A DNA stretch of 64,000 nt, from assembly GCF_000422945.1 (NCBI RefSeq), contig NZ_AUHA01000002.1, positions 496,001-560,000 on the forward strand, read 5' to 3'. The stretch is from Daejeonella oryzae DSM 19973. GTDB taxonomy: Bacteria > Bacteroidota > Bacteroidia > Sphingobacteriales > Sphingobacteriaceae. This document shows, piece after piece, positions 55,568 through 64,000 of the stretch. Every line of letters begins with the position of its first letter. Within the stretch, counting starts at the first letter, position 1. The position numbers were made by a program, and so were the translations under genes. The notes below the pieces were generated by a model that was given only the letters and a program-made list of their open reading frames with translations, did not search any database and was not told where the DNA came from.

Positions 55568-56608
55568 TTAGAAATTCGAAATTTCAGATTTAATATCTTT
55601 AGTACTAACGTAATAGGAAACAGCTTCCTTCAGCCCATTTTCTATTGAATACCGCGGCTGATAATCCAAAAGACTTATCGCTTTATCTACTGAAGCTAGA
55701 GAATGAGGAATATCTCCGTTTCTTAGTGGCCCATAAATAATTTCTACATTTTTTATTTTAGGATCGTAATCAGAAAGATTATTCTTTAAACTTTCCAGCA
55801 GCTGGTTCAATGTGGTACGCTGCCCGTAAGCAACATTATAAACCTGACCAACAGCTTCTACATTTTCAGATAGTGCAGCTTTAATATTCATCTGTACTAC
55901 ATTATCGATATATGTAAAATCTCTTGAATATTCTCCATCTCCGTTTACAACCGGACTCTGGTAATCTAGTAATTGAGAAACAAATTTGGGAATCACAGCA
56001 GCATAAGCACCATTTGGATCCTGCCTCTGACCAAACACATTAAAATACCTTAATCCAATTATTTCTAAATTATAAAGTCTGGAAAAAACATCTGCATACA
56101 ATTCATTTACATATTTAGTAACGGCATATGGAGAAAGAGGTTTTCCGATCTTATCTTCAACTTTCGGAAGGTCTTTGCTGTCTCCGTAAGTAGATGATGA
56201 AGCGGCATAAACCATTCTTTTAACATTCTCATCACGGGCGGCAACCAGCATATTTAAAAAACCGGAAACATTTACTTCGTTACTGGTGATGGGATCATTT
56301 ATTGAACGTGGAACAGAACCCAGTGCTGCCTGATGAAGTATATAATCTATACCTCTGGCTGCATTCTTACAAGTTTCTAGGTCACGTATATCACCTTCAA
56401 TTAACTCGAAATTAGGATTATTTAAAAATGCTGCCAGATTCTTTTTATGTCCGGTAGCAAAATTGTCGAGTACTCTGACTTTACCGGCACCATATTTTAA
56501 TAAATATTCCACCAGGTTAGAACCTATAAACCCTGCACCTCCGGTTACTAAAAAGTTATATTCTGAAAGATCCTTTTCTCCGTGATAAGGAACATCATAC
56601 ATTGCCAT
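55568..56608 (-). CDS. UDP-N-acetylglucosaminuronate/UDP-GlcNAc 4-epimerase (TviC/WbpP-like)
   Basis: A 346-residue extended SDR of the WbpP/TviC group, which epimerises C4 of UDP-GlcNAc or UDP-GlcNAcA. NAD loop: LVTGGAGFIGSNLVEYLL; early VRVLDNFATGHKKNL; active site in SSTYGDSKDLPKVEDKIG and SPYAVTKYVNELYA; RYFNVFGQRQDPNGAYAAVIP is the family mark. Adjacent to the TviB-type dehydrogenase, it probably yields UDP-GalNAcA. It is 25 bases behind that gene. Confidence 0.88.
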   Translation of the reverse strand: MAMYDVPYHGEKDLSEYNFLVTGGAGFIGSNLVEYLLKYGAGKVRVLDNFATGHKKNLAAFLNNPNFELIEGDIRDLETCKNAARGIDYILHQAALGSVPRSINDPITSNEVNVSGFLNMLVAARDENVKRMVYAASSSTYGDSKDLPKVEDKIGKPLSPYAVTKYVNELYADVFSRLYNLEIIGLRYFNVFGQRQDPNGAYAAVIPKFVSQLLDYQSPVVNGDGEYSRDFTYIDNVVQMNIKAALSENVEAVGQVYNVAYGQRTTLNQLLESLKNNLSDYDPKIKNVEIIYGPLRNGDIPHSLASVDKAISLLDYQPRYSIENGLKEAVSYYVSTKDIKSEISNF

Positions 56609-56633
56609 ACTAATGTTTTTTGATTATTAATAA

Positions 56634-57935
56634 TTATAAACGAGCATCTATCCTATCCAAAGGAAGCATAGATTTAATATCATAAATCACCGTATTCTCA
56701 TTGCTGAGATTATCTATATTGATTGATTTAAATTCATCATGTGCTACGGCAAGTATAATGGCATCATATTTTTTATTCTGAGATTCGCCGTTCTGACACA
56801 CAACCCCATATTCATGATTTACTTGTTCCGGATCAGCCCATGGATCATAAATATTTACATTGGCTTTAAAGCTCTCAAGACGGCGTACTATATCAATAAC
56901 TTTTGTATTACGTACATCCGGACAATTTTCTTTAAATGTAAATCCAAGAACTAATATTTCACTACCTGCAACGGGGATTGATTTCCATAACATTTGTTTA
57001 ATCAATTCATCTGCCACATAAGCTCCCATTCCGTCATTCACCCTACGACCTGCAAGTATAATTTCAGGATGGTAACCCATTTCCTGAGCCTTTTGGGCAA
57101 GATAATAAGGGTCAACACCTATACAGTGTCCTCCAACTAAACCCGGTTGAAATTTTAAAAAATTCCATTTTGTACCGGCAGCTTCCAATACATCATGAGT
57201 ATCAATTCCTAAAAGATTAAAGATTTTTGAAAGTTCATTTACAAAGGCAATATTAATATCCCTTTGCGCATTTTCAATCACTTTGGCCGCTTCTGCAACT
57301 TTAATGCTAGTTGCTTTATGAGTACCAGCAGTAATTACAGAATTATAAAGCTGATCAACTCTTTCGGCAATTTCAGGAGTAGATCCTGAAGTAATTTTTA
57401 AAATTTTAGCTACGGTGTGATTTTTATCCCCAGGATTGATTCTTTCCGGAGAATATCCGGCAAAAAAATCTGCATTAAATTTCAATCCTGATTGCTGCTC
57501 CAATACCGGCACACATTCATCCTCAGTTACACCGGGATATACGGTTGATTCGTAAATTACAACATCCCCTTTTTTCAAAACCTTACCAACTGTTGTACTC
57601 GCTTTATATAATGGAGTTAAATCAGGACGGTTATTTTTATCAACAGGAGTTGGAACGGTAACAATAAAATAATTACATGATTTAATTTTATCTAAATCAC
57701 TGGTGCAGTATAATCCAGTTTCTGAGTTATTATCCTCAACCAATACGGATTTAAGTTGTTCTGAAGTAATTTCCAGAGTACGATCTTTTCCCTCATTCAG
57801 TTCAGCTATTCTTTCATCATGAATATCAAAACCGAACACTTTATATTTCTTAGCAAACTCAACTGCCAGCGGGAGACCTACGTATCCCAAACCTATGATT
57901 GCAATTTGAGCATTTTCAACAGTATTATTATTCAT
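56634..57935 (-). CDS. UDP-N-acetyl-hexosamine 6-dehydrogenase (TviB/WbpO-like)
   Basis: A 433-residue UDP-glucose/GDP-mannose dehydrogenase family protein that oxidises C6 of a UDP-HexNAc twice with NAD. The NAD loop is [17 protein letters not shown] (15 on), [18 protein letters not shown] and [19 protein letters not shown] follow, and the catalytic cysteine is in [18 protein letters not shown]. The VDPYYL form and the pairing with a TviC-like epimerase favour the TviB/WbpO branch (GlcNAc or GalNAc substrates). It starts 11 bases after the NusG-like gene. Confidence 0.9.
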   Translation of the reverse strand: MNNNTVENAQIAIIGLGYVGLPLAVEFAKKYKVFGFDIHDERIAELNEGKDRTLEITSEQLKSVLVEDNNSETGLYCTSDLDKIKSCNYFIVTVPTPVDKNNRPDLTPLYKASTTVGKVLKKGDVVIYESTVYPGVTEDECVPVLEQQSGLKFNADFFAGYSPERINPGDKNHTVAKILKITSGSTPEIAERVDQLYNSVITAGTHKATSIKVAEAAKVIENAQRDINIAFVNELSKIFNLLGIDTHDVLEAAGTKWNFLKFQPGLVGGHCIGVDPYYLAQKAQEMGYHPEIILAGRRVNDGMGAYVADELIKQMLWKSIPVAGSEILVLGFTFKENCPDVRNTKVIDIVRRLESFKANVNIYDPWADPEQVNHEYGVVCQNGESQNKKYDAIILAVAHDEFKSINIDNLSNENTVIYDIKSMLPLDRIDARL

Positions 57936-57945
57936 CAGTAGATTG

Positions 57946-58473
57946 TTAATTTATAATTGAGATATTATTTACGTTCACTTTTGTAAGGAGAACACAACCG
58001 AGATGCTCTATAACCATTACAATATTTTTGCCTTCAACTTTTAAAACTTCACCATGCTTATCACAAAATATGCCATCTTTAATTCTAACCCGATCGCCGG
58101 AAGCTAATTCTTGTAAACCAACAGTTTCCATATCCGGACAAATGTCAAGGTATTTTCGAATATCTTCTAATACAGCGTCTCGGATGATAGCTGGTTTATT
58201 CTGATAATAAATAAAATTAATTACACCATACACTTGACGGACTTTAAATTCTTCCACAGGTGAAAGGCGTACAAAAACATATGAAGTAAATAAAGGTATG
58301 TCAACAACTTTTTTCCTGTCCGCCCATTGCTTTTCTACTCTTTTAACCGGACAATAAGCTTCAAAATGATTTTCAATTAAAACTTGCTCGACTTTTTTTT
58401 CCCACCTTGCCCTGGTATAAATTACCATCCATTTTTTAGCCTTTGCAGATCGAATTGTTTTTAAGGCTTCCAT
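57946..58473 (-). CDS. UpxY/NusG-family transcription antiterminator
   Basis: A 175-residue NusG paralogue with an NGN domain (about 13-110; [42 protein letters not shown]) and a C-terminal KOW unit ([19 protein letters not shown]). In Bacteroides such UpxY proteins bind RNA polymerase and allow it to read through the untranslated leader of a single capsule operon. Here it lies between wzc and the sugar genes, with a hairpin 29 bases upstream, and likely promotes elongation through this ~25-kb operon. No UpxZ-type inhibitor gene was seen. Confidence 0.88.
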   Translation of the reverse strand: MEALKTIRSAKAKKWMVIYTRARWEKKVEQVLIENHFEAYCPVKRVEKQWADRKKVVDIPLFTSYVFVRLSPVEEFKVRQVYGVINFIYYQNKPAIIRDAVLEDIRKYLDICPDMETVGLQELASGDRVRIKDGIFCDKHGEVLKVEGKNIVMVIEHLGCVLLTKVNVNNISIIN

Positions 58474-58501
58474 TAGAGTAAAAGCTGTAAAGTTATATTA
58501 A

Positions 58502-58552
58502 AATAATCAGGCATGGCAGAGCTTCGCTAACTCAGTTACATAACTGATTATT
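58502..58552 (-). terminator. Terminator-like hairpin between wzc and the NusG-like gene
   Basis: AATAATCAG (58502-58510) pairs with CTGATTATT (58544-58552); on the minus strand TTTTAATAT follows. An alternative inner palindrome, TCAGTTACATAACTGA (58532-58547), competes for the same CTGA bases, so two folds exclude each other. Confidence 0.5.
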
Positions 58553-58620
58553 TATACATTTTTTCTGTTTAAAATACCAGAGTAAATTAATTGCTTACAC
58601 TGATTACAGTTCATCATTAA

Positions 58621-60960
58621 TTAGCTGTAAGCTTTTTTCTCCGATGTGGCATATCCATAACCGCCATAACCATAACCTTTAAAGTTATCTCCTTTAGAAT
58701 CGTTTAACACAACCATCGGATTTTTAAGCTTATTGTTATCGAAAATATCTTTTAAAATGTTTAGCTGCGCTTTATCAGTATAATTATATCGTACCAGATA
58801 AATGCTTGAATCAACATATGGAGCCAAACTGAAAGCATCAGCAACTTGTCCTACCGGAGATGTATCAATGATGATGTAATCAAATCGTTCTCTTAGTTGC
58901 TCAAAAAATTCCGGCATCTTGGCGCTCATTAAAAGCTCTGCTGGATTTTCTGGAATGGGTCCGCATCCAATAACAGATAAATTAGGCTGGTAATTGGAAG
59001 GCTGAATTATATCATCCAAACTTACTTCAGAATTTAAATAGTTCGTAATTCCTTCAGAATGTTTAATGTTTAAATTATTGAGTAAATCCGGCTTACGTAA
59101 ATCAAATTCAAGCAAAACTACTTTCTTATCCACAAGAGATAATGTGGCTCCCAAATTCACACTAAAAAATGTTTTTCCCTCACCCTTCATGCTCGACGTA
59201 ATAAGCATTACTTTATTAGCTTTATTATCCGTCATGTAATTTAGGTTGCTTCGAATGTATCTGAACAGCTCAGATATAGTTGTGCGGCTTGATTTGTTAA
59301 TAACCATAGATCCATCATTATCCTTGTGGCTCAACTCTCCCAAAATTAATGCTCCGCTGATATGCTCAACGTCTTCCAGGTTTTGAACTTTAGTATTTAA
59401 AAGATCTTTAACAAATATTCCGGATGCAGGAATTGCAAGGCCTAGCAGAAATGCAATTAAATATATGAAGGATACTTTTGGACTAACCGGACCTGAATCT
59501 GCTGCAGGTTCATCAACAACTCTTGAAGTAGGTAATGTCGCTGAAAGTGACAAGGCAGTCTCTTCCCGCTTTTGCAGTAAATAATTATATAAACCTTCTT
59601 TAACTCCCTGCTCACGATTCCGCTCAGACAAACCTCTCTCCAGGGTTGGAGCAGTTCTGATTCTGGATTCAAACTTTGAAGTATTGGAACTCAAATTATT
59701 TTGAGTGATTGTTAAACCTCTTTTAATATTTTTAAGATTTTCGCTGATGTTGCTTTTTAATCCACTCAGCTGCTCATTAATATTTATAACAAGAGGATTA
59801 TCAGGTTGCGCAGTTCTTAATAAACGTTGACGCTCTATTTGCAAGTTATTATATTTTTCTGTCAGATCGTTTAAAGTGGCATCTGATAGTCCAAGTGTAC
59901 TCGGAACTAATTCATACCGACTTGCGGGACTATTAACATATTTCTCCAGAGACTCTACCACACTTTTCTGAACTGTTACAGCATTAAGCTGCTGACTATA
60001 TTCACCGGCAAGCTGTAAATTCTGCTGTGCATCAGAACCTACGTCAGTAACCATATTTTCCTGCTTGTACTTTTCAACATCCTGACCTGCTGAAGACAGA
60101 TCCCCACCCAGATATTTTAATCTATTATCAATAAACTGAATTGTATTCAAAGCCAGCTTATTTTTATGATTGATGTTTTCGAGATTATAAGTTTCAATTA
60201 GTTTGGAAAGTACATCTACGCCACGTTGTGGAATTGGATCTACAAGACTTAAAACTATAGTATTTGATTCCTGAGATATGGGTGCAATTTGCAATTTGGT
60301 TTTGCTGTACTGCTCAGCTAATTTGCTCAGATTCTTAAACTGAATGAATACAGGTTCAAAATCTTTTGTAAAAGATGAATCTTTAACCACCTTAATAGAA
60401 TATTCCGGAGTTTTAATAAGATCTCCAAAACGGTAGCTCTTTACATTGTCACCATCACTCAGTTCAAATGAAGAATCACTTAATGGTTTTATAGAATATT
60501 CTTTCTGATATCCAAGAGAGTTAACATTTAAAATCTGAACCTGAAAAGGCAATTCTGAGCCATATAATTCCGAACGCTTAAAAGTTCCTTCAACAAAATA
60601 AGAAGTACCCATATTCAACTGGGTAAGTACTTTTTGAAGTAAAGCACGGGAGCGAAGTGCTTCTATCTCATTATCTACCGTTACAGTAGTAGTGAACATA
60701 TCCAGATCACTGAAAGCAGTCCCCTGCATCACTCCTTCACCTTTTTTATCTACTTCTATAAAAAGTGTACTACTTATATTGTAGGCCGGAGTTTTGGTTT
60801 TTAGATAAAAATAAGCGGCTGTCAAACTTAAAGTAATACAGGCCAGAAATATATACCAATATTTTAAATACCCCGAAAGCATATTTAAAAATTGATCTTT
60901 ATCAATTCCACTTGTTGATGCTAGCTTTGAATAGCTCATGTTTGAATTTACTTTAGACAT
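58621..60960 (-). CDS. Wzc-type polysaccharide co-polymerase and tyrosine autokinase
   Basis: A 779-residue inner-membrane protein that controls chain length and export with Wza. It has a Wzz-type N-terminal domain with a membrane helix (about 36-54), a long periplasmic coiled region (about 260-440), a second helix near 500-520, and a cytoplasmic BY-kinase domain: Walker A SSMKGEGKT (589-597), A' VVLLEFDLRKPDL and Walker B DYIIIDTSP. The C-terminus GYGYGGYGYATSEKKAYS is a tyrosine cluster for autophosphorylation. It ends the two-gene export pair, one base after wza's stop, and precedes the antiterminator gene. Confidence 0.93.
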   Translation of the reverse strand: MSKVNSNMSYSKLASTSGIDKDQFLNMLSGYLKYWYIFLACITLSLTAAYFYLKTKTPAYNISSTLFIEVDKKGEGVMQGTAFSDLDMFTTTVTVDNEIEALRSRALLQKVLTQLNMGTSYFVEGTFKRSELYGSELPFQVQILNVNSLGYQKEYSIKPLSDSSFELSDGDNVKSYRFGDLIKTPEYSIKVVKDSSFTKDFEPVFIQFKNLSKLAEQYSKTKLQIAPISQESNTIVLSLVDPIPQRGVDVLSKLIETYNLENINHKNKLALNTIQFIDNRLKYLGGDLSSAGQDVEKYKQENMVTDVGSDAQQNLQLAGEYSQQLNAVTVQKSVVESLEKYVNSPASRYELVPSTLGLSDATLNDLTEKYNNLQIERQRLLRTAQPDNPLVININEQLSGLKSNISENLKNIKRGLTITQNNLSSNTSKFESRIRTAPTLERGLSERNREQGVKEGLYNYLLQKREETALSLSATLPTSRVVDEPAADSGPVSPKVSFIYLIAFLLGLAIPASGIFVKDLLNTKVQNLEDVEHISGALILGELSHKDNDGSMVINKSSRTTISELFRYIRSNLNYMTDNKANKVMLITSSMKGEGKTFFSVNLGATLSLVDKKVVLLEFDLRKPDLLNNLNIKHSEGITNYLNSEVSLDDIIQPSNYQPNLSVIGCGPIPENPAELLMSAKMPEFFEQLRERFDYIIIDTSPVGQVADAFSLAPYVDSSIYLVRYNYTDKAQLNILKDIFDNNKLKNPMVVLNDSKGDNFKGYGYGGYGYATSEKKAYS

Positions 60961-60961
60961 A

Positions 60962-61699
60962 CTAATTGAATCGCAACAACGCTTGAATTATAACAGATAT
61001 TACTGAAATAGAAGCCGTGATAATTGGAATTGTCCTGTTAGATCTGCTAACAGATAATGCTTTAGCCGGATCAGGCTCTACGTAAACAATATCATTTTGC
61101 TTTAAATAGAAGTAGGGCGAGTTCACAACATCCTTATTATTAAGGTTAATTCTGGTCATTGTTCTTTCACCAGCAGTTTCTCTTATAATTAATATATTTT
61201 CACGTTTTCCATACGCAGTTAAATCGCCGGCGAGGCCTAATGCCTCCAGTAGATTAACACGCTCATCTGCAATAGTGAAGCTCGAAGGCTTATTCACTTC
61301 TCCAATCACTGTAATTTTAAAATTCAAAAAATCAACGTTTACAATTGGATTTTTAACATACTTTTCCAGATCTGTGCTTATTTTAGCCTGAGCTTGCTCC
61401 AGCGTCATACCATCCAATTTAATAGTACCTACCATTGGAAAATTAATACTACCGTTATTATCTACCCGGTAACCTGACTGATTAGCGGCAGTATTAAACA
61501 TACTATTTGACTCTACACTTAAACTGCTTACGGATATTTTAAGAAGGTCATTAGATTGGATTTTAATTTCAGCATTACCAAGGTTTATTCTGTTATCTTT
61601 TGGTGAATCCCCCTCACTAAAATAAACAAGGTTTCGCTGTGGTTCACAGGAGCTAAACAGTAAAATGCAAAGGATAAAATAAATGTAGTTTGATTTCAT
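60962..61699 (-). CDS. Wza-type polysaccharide export lipoprotein
   Basis: A 245-residue outer-membrane polysaccharide export protein. The signal peptide ends in LLFSSC (Cys18), the Poly_export domain follows (IQSNDLLKISVSSLS, VDNNGSINFPMVGTIKLDG), then an SLBB-like domain (FKITVIGEVNKPSSFTI) and a C-terminal membrane-spanning stretch with PIITASISVISVIIQALL. The single SLBB unit and short size are the usual Bacteroidota form; Wza of E. coli is longer. It is the first gene of the locus. Confidence 0.92.
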   Translation of the reverse strand: MKSNYIYFILCILLFSSCEPQRNLVYFSEGDSPKDNRINLGNAEIKIQSNDLLKISVSSLSVESNSMFNTAANQSGYRVDNNGSINFPMVGTIKLDGMTLEQAQAKISTDLEKYVKNPIVNVDFLNFKITVIGEVNKPSSFTIADERVNLLEALGLAGDLTAYGKRENILIIRETAGERTMTRINLNNKDVVNSPYFYLKQNDIVYVEPDPAKALSVSRSNRTIPIITASISVISVIIQALLRFN

Positions 61700-61747
61700 T
61701 ATATAAATTTTAAGTTAGCTTTCGTAGTTATCAGAACATAGCAACAA

Positions 61748-61755
61748 CAAACGTA
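61748..61755 (-). promoter_or_regulatory. Candidate -7 promoter box for the polysaccharide operon
   Basis: The minus strand reads TACGTTTG, matching TAnnTTTG, 48 bases before the wza start. No -33 TTTG is evident, so confidence is limited. Confidence 0.4.
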
Positions 61756-62187
61756 ATTAGTTGTTATAAAAGAACTCGATGTTTTTTAAATTTGTGTAGA
61801 TGAGTGAGAAATTAACTCTATTATTTCACACTTTAGTATAAAATTTTTACAGGGTTTTTTACAAATCGTAATTTTTATCATTTAAAATCCCGCCCGTTTC
61901 CTGTTTTAAATTCTGGTTTTTAATCTCAAATTTTTAAAAATGGTGATTTAATCTTTTATTTATCAACCATTTAACTTCATTTAAAAAACCTTTCTCAATC
62001 ATATTATCCTTGTAGTAAATAAACTATCTCTTAATTTAATGATAAAATTTGACATCTGGAATTTAACATCTGTTACTATGCGCCGCTTTACTTAAAAATT
62101 CACTGAACTTAAATTCCAAATTTCCGTATGTATAAAATAAATAATGGCAATTATTATTACATATAGATTTACTACACCCTTTATTTT

Positions 62188-62195
62188 TATATTTG
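62188..62195 (+). promoter_or_regulatory. Candidate -7 promoter box for the receiver-domain gene
   Basis: TATATTTG matches TAnnTTTG, 75 bases before the ATG at 62271. Confidence 0.35.
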
Positions 62196-62270
62196 AATTG
62201 ACTTCTAAAGGGATAATGAAAATCCTGAGAGAGCAATCTGAAAATTACTGAGAATTAATAAGTATACTGC

Positions 62271-62654
62271 ATGAGAAGAGTTTTAGTTTGTGATGATGAT
62301 ATTTCAATTTCAGAGGTTGTAGCAATTGTATTAACAGATTCAAAACTTGGGGAGGTTTATACCTTGCCTGATTGTGATAATATTATTGAACAAATTGACA
62401 CTATCAAACCCTCTGTTATATTTATGGATGATAAAATTCCAACCGACGGAGGTGTTAAAGCAACCCGGCTTATTAAAAACCATCCCGAACATAAAAATAT
62501 ACCGGTAATTTACTTCACCGCTAATAATGACATTCATATTCTTGCAGAAAAAGCAGGAGCTAATTACACATTGGCAAAGCCTTTTAACATAAGTCAACTA
62601 GAAGATGTAGTTCAGCAAGCATTCCGCGGATTCCAGGATCCAGAAACTGTATAA
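62271..62654 (+). CDS. Stand-alone response-regulator receiver domain protein
   Basis: A 127-residue CheY-like protein with no output domain. The acidic pocket is in VLVCDDDISI, the phosphorylated Asp in VIFMDDKIPTDGG, the Thr/Ser switch in VIYFTANND and the Lys in LAKPFNI. It should receive phosphate from a separate histidine kinase and act by protein contact. It is divergent from the capsule operon across the long intergenic region, so it may regulate polymer synthesis, but no kinase gene is near. Confidence 0.88.
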   Translation: MRRVLVCDDDISISEVVAIVLTDSKLGEVYTLPDCDNIIEQIDTIKPSVIFMDDKIPTDGGVKATRLIKNHPEHKNIPVIYFTANNDIHILAEKAGANYTLAKPFNISQLEDVVQQAFRGFQDPETV

Positions 62655-62697
62655 TTAAAAGACGCGGAGAATTCAATAAGATATCTTAATGATCGCT

Positions 62698-63666
62698 TTA
62701 AGTAAGCACCACTATCTTCCCTGCCGCCATATTACTTTCCATAAAACGATGTGCTTCAGCAATTCCATCCAGCCAGTACGAAGCGCTGATATTTAAATGA
62801 ATTTCCCCATTCTCCACATCCCGGATAAATTGCTGAAAGTTTTGATGATCCACTTTGATCTGCCCGCTATCGTAAACCTTTAGATTAACAGTTGCCGGAA
62901 TGAAATCCATGGGTGAAAAATCAGCAATAGACCATTGCTCGGCCAGCATCCCGGTCATACAAACGGAGCCGCCGGGGGCAGTACATTGCAATGAATCTTT
63001 CAGGCTGGAAGTCCCGATCAGCTCAAGCACCTTATCCACTCCCATCGGATAAATACCTTTAACTTTTGTTGCTAAATAACCATCATCAATCAGTACATGG
63101 TCTGCACCATTGCTAAAGAGCAGTTCTCTTTTTTCCGGTTTCCTGCTGGTTGTGATGACGGTAAGGCCCCTTCTTTTTGCCAGCTGCGTGGCCAGCATGC
63201 CTATTGAAGAAGTTCCACCCCTTATTAGCAGGGTTTCTCCTTTTATAATTTTTAAACCAAGATATAATGAGCCATATACGGTTTGGAACATTTCGGGCAT
63301 AGATCCAAGCTGCTTCCAATCCAAATGACTTTCAAATGGATACAGCAAAGATATGGGAACAGCAATATATTCTGAGTAGCTACCGTCAAAATCCCGGCCC
63401 ATCCCGCCCATAAACGCAGCTACTTTTTGCCCGGGTTTAAATGCTCCTGATGGATCGCATTCCACTTCTCCCACACATTCTATACCGAGCACTCTGGGAA
63501 ACTTGACATCCGGGGATAAACCTTTTCTGGTCATAAGTTCTGACCTGTTTATGCCGAAGGCTTTTACTTTGACTAATACTTCTCCGCTACCTGGTTTGGG
63601 CAGTGGCCTCTCCTCCAAGACAATGTTTTCCGGTCCTCCGGGATGATATACTACAGCCGCTTTCAT
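62698..63666 (-). CDS. MDR-superfamily oxidoreductase (quinone oxidoreductase-like)
   Basis: A 322-residue NADPH-dependent medium-chain reductase. The GroES-like N-terminal half starts [19 protein letters not shown] with [21 protein letters not shown], and the nucleotide loop is [19 protein letters not shown], all typical of the zinc-free quinone oxidoreductase (QOR) group. The structural zinc cysteines of alcohol dehydrogenases are missing. It probably reduces quinones or enones; the real substrate is unknown. It is separate from the capsule locus and converges on the receiver-domain gene. Confidence 0.88.
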   Translation of the reverse strand: MKAAVVYHPGGPENIVLEERPLPKPGSGEVLVKVKAFGINRSELMTRKGLSPDVKFPRVLGIECVGEVECDPSGAFKPGQKVAAFMGGMGRDFDGSYSEYIAVPISLLYPFESHLDWKQLGSMPEMFQTVYGSLYLGLKIIKGETLLIRGGTSSIGMLATQLAKRRGLTVITTSRKPEKRELLFSNGADHVLIDDGYLATKVKGIYPMGVDKVLELIGTSSLKDSLQCTAPGGSVCMTGMLAEQWSIADFSPMDFIPATVNLKVYDSGQIKVDHQNFQQFIRDVENGEIHLNISASYWLDGIAEAHRFMESNMAAGKIVVLT

Positions 63667-63880
63667 GAAGGCAAAGTTAGACAGGGCAAAAGCGCCCTGA
63701 GGTAGAGAGTAAATATCTGAATTTTAATTGTAGCAAATCTATCCTATCATGTCCTATGCATAAGTTAGGATTAATTGTTGCAGAATTTGAGCGAATAGAT
63801 AGTGGACTTCTTACTGTATTAATTGAGGTAAGGTATGCAGATCAATGCATTAATTTAAACTGGGGGTTTATAAAACAAAA

Positions 63881-63908
63881 AAGCCTCTCAGATTTCTCTG
63901 AGAGGCTT
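63881..63908 (-). terminator. Terminator of tRNA-Asp
   Basis: A perfect 12-bp stem (63881-63892 with 63897-63908) and loop of four, followed on the minus strand by TTTTTTG. It begins six bases after the tRNA 3' end. Confidence 0.85.
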
Positions 63909-63914
63909 TACCAG

Positions 63915-63988
63915 CGGTCCGGACGGGACTCGAACCCGCGACCCCATGCGTGACAGGCATGTATTCTAACCAGCTGAACTACCGGACC
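63915..63988 (-). tRNA. tRNA-Asp (anticodon GTC)
   Basis: Read on the minus strand, the 74-base gene has the acceptor arm GGTCCGG/CCGGACC, discriminator G (an Asp identity element), a D-arm with AGCTGGTTAGAAT, an anticodon loop CCTGTCACG with anticodon GTC and the T-arm GCGGGTTCGAGTCCCGT. No CCA is encoded. A terminator follows directly. Confidence 0.95.
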
Positions 63989-64000
63989 GTTTTACCATTT

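Larger units (their letters stand above)
61700..62270. other. 571-base AT-rich intergenic region with divergent promoters
   Basis: This stretch separates wza (leftward) from the receiver protein (rightward). I see no plausible gene. It contains two -7 box candidates, one on each strand (61748-61755 and 62188-62195), and several T/A runs. Its length is unusual for the window and it is a natural place for capsule-level control or a leader RNA. Confidence 0.6.

Noticed and set aside
57946-58473. Housekeeping NusG
   Set aside because: The divergent NGN sequence and its place in a capsule operon fit the UpxY paralogue group; the general nusG is normally near rplK and secE, which are absent here.
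63756-63953. Open frame of 65 codons ending in the tRNA region
   Set aside because: It runs through the terminator and the complementary strand of tRNA-Asp and has no recognisable protein features.

Overview
The window looks like the chromosome of a member of the Bacteroidota, most probably of the family Sphingobacteriaceae (a Pedobacter/Solitalea/Mucilaginibacter-type organism). Evidence: several genes are preceded by the Bacteroidota -7 promoter element TAnnTTTG; there is a SusC/plug-like and an OMP_b-brl_3-type TonB-dependent protein, a DUF4369-TlpA thioredoxin, lipoproteins with C-K-K-(D/E)-E N-termini, an UpxY/NusG-type antiterminator at a polysaccharide locus, and low-GC DNA. The genus is an inference, not a sequence match.

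Region 1 (1-32.9 kb) is housekeeping and metabolic: the 5' end of secA, purD, a TlpA-like thioredoxin, an arginase-family protein with lost metal ligands, an NAD-dependent epimerase, a SerB phosphatase fused to SerA pieces, crcB, a secreted class II cyclic-nucleotide phosphodiesterase, tryptophan 2,3-dioxygenase, branched-chain aminotransferase, an SPFH protein, an AsmA-like protein, then the co-directional run miaB - sigma54 activator - lptE - hypothetical - secG, groES-groEL, a leftward operon acpT-like/lipB/SGNH lipoprotein, dcd, an MG2/plug protein, an auxiliary beta-oxidation operon (enoyl-CoA isomerase, 2,4-dienoyl-CoA reductase, Rid protein), clpS and a TonB-dependent receptor.

Region 2 (32.9-61.7 kb) is a leftward exopolysaccharide/capsule locus. 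It begins with wza and wzc, then a NusG-like antiterminator, tviB/tviC-type UDP-GlcNAc dehydrogenase and epimerase, wzx flippase, a GT8-like transferase, a wzy-like polymerase, a UDP-glucuronate 4-epimerase, two beta-helix/malectin lipoproteins, four more glycosyltransferases, a hexapeptide acetyltransferase, a third beta-helix protein, an initiating PglC-type sugar transferase, a GNAT enzyme, two tandem FemAB-like proteins, a DegT aminotransferase and a CapD/PglF-type dehydratase, closing with a terminator. The enzymes predict a Wzx/Wzy-type acidic polymer started on a bacillosamine-like 4-amino sugar and containing HexNAc-uronic acid. A small HTH regulator sits beyond the terminator.

Region 3 (61.7-64 kb) has a long AT-rich intergenic stretch with divergent promoter candidates, a stand-alone receiver-domain protein, a quinone-oxidoreductase-like MDR enzyme and tRNA-Asp with its terminator.

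The most unusual content is in the polysaccharide locus: two beta-helix/malectin lipoprotein genes are each preceded by the same palindrome (TGYAACAT-N7-ATGTTACA) and bounded by terminator-like hairpins, so they look like insulated, co-regulated cassettes inside the long operon. Elsewhere, purD, the tryptophan dioxygenase gene and clpS share an identical TAnnTTTG-N4-ATG arrangement that predicts leaderless mRNAs, and SerB is fused to a SerA from which the NAD-binding domain is missing.
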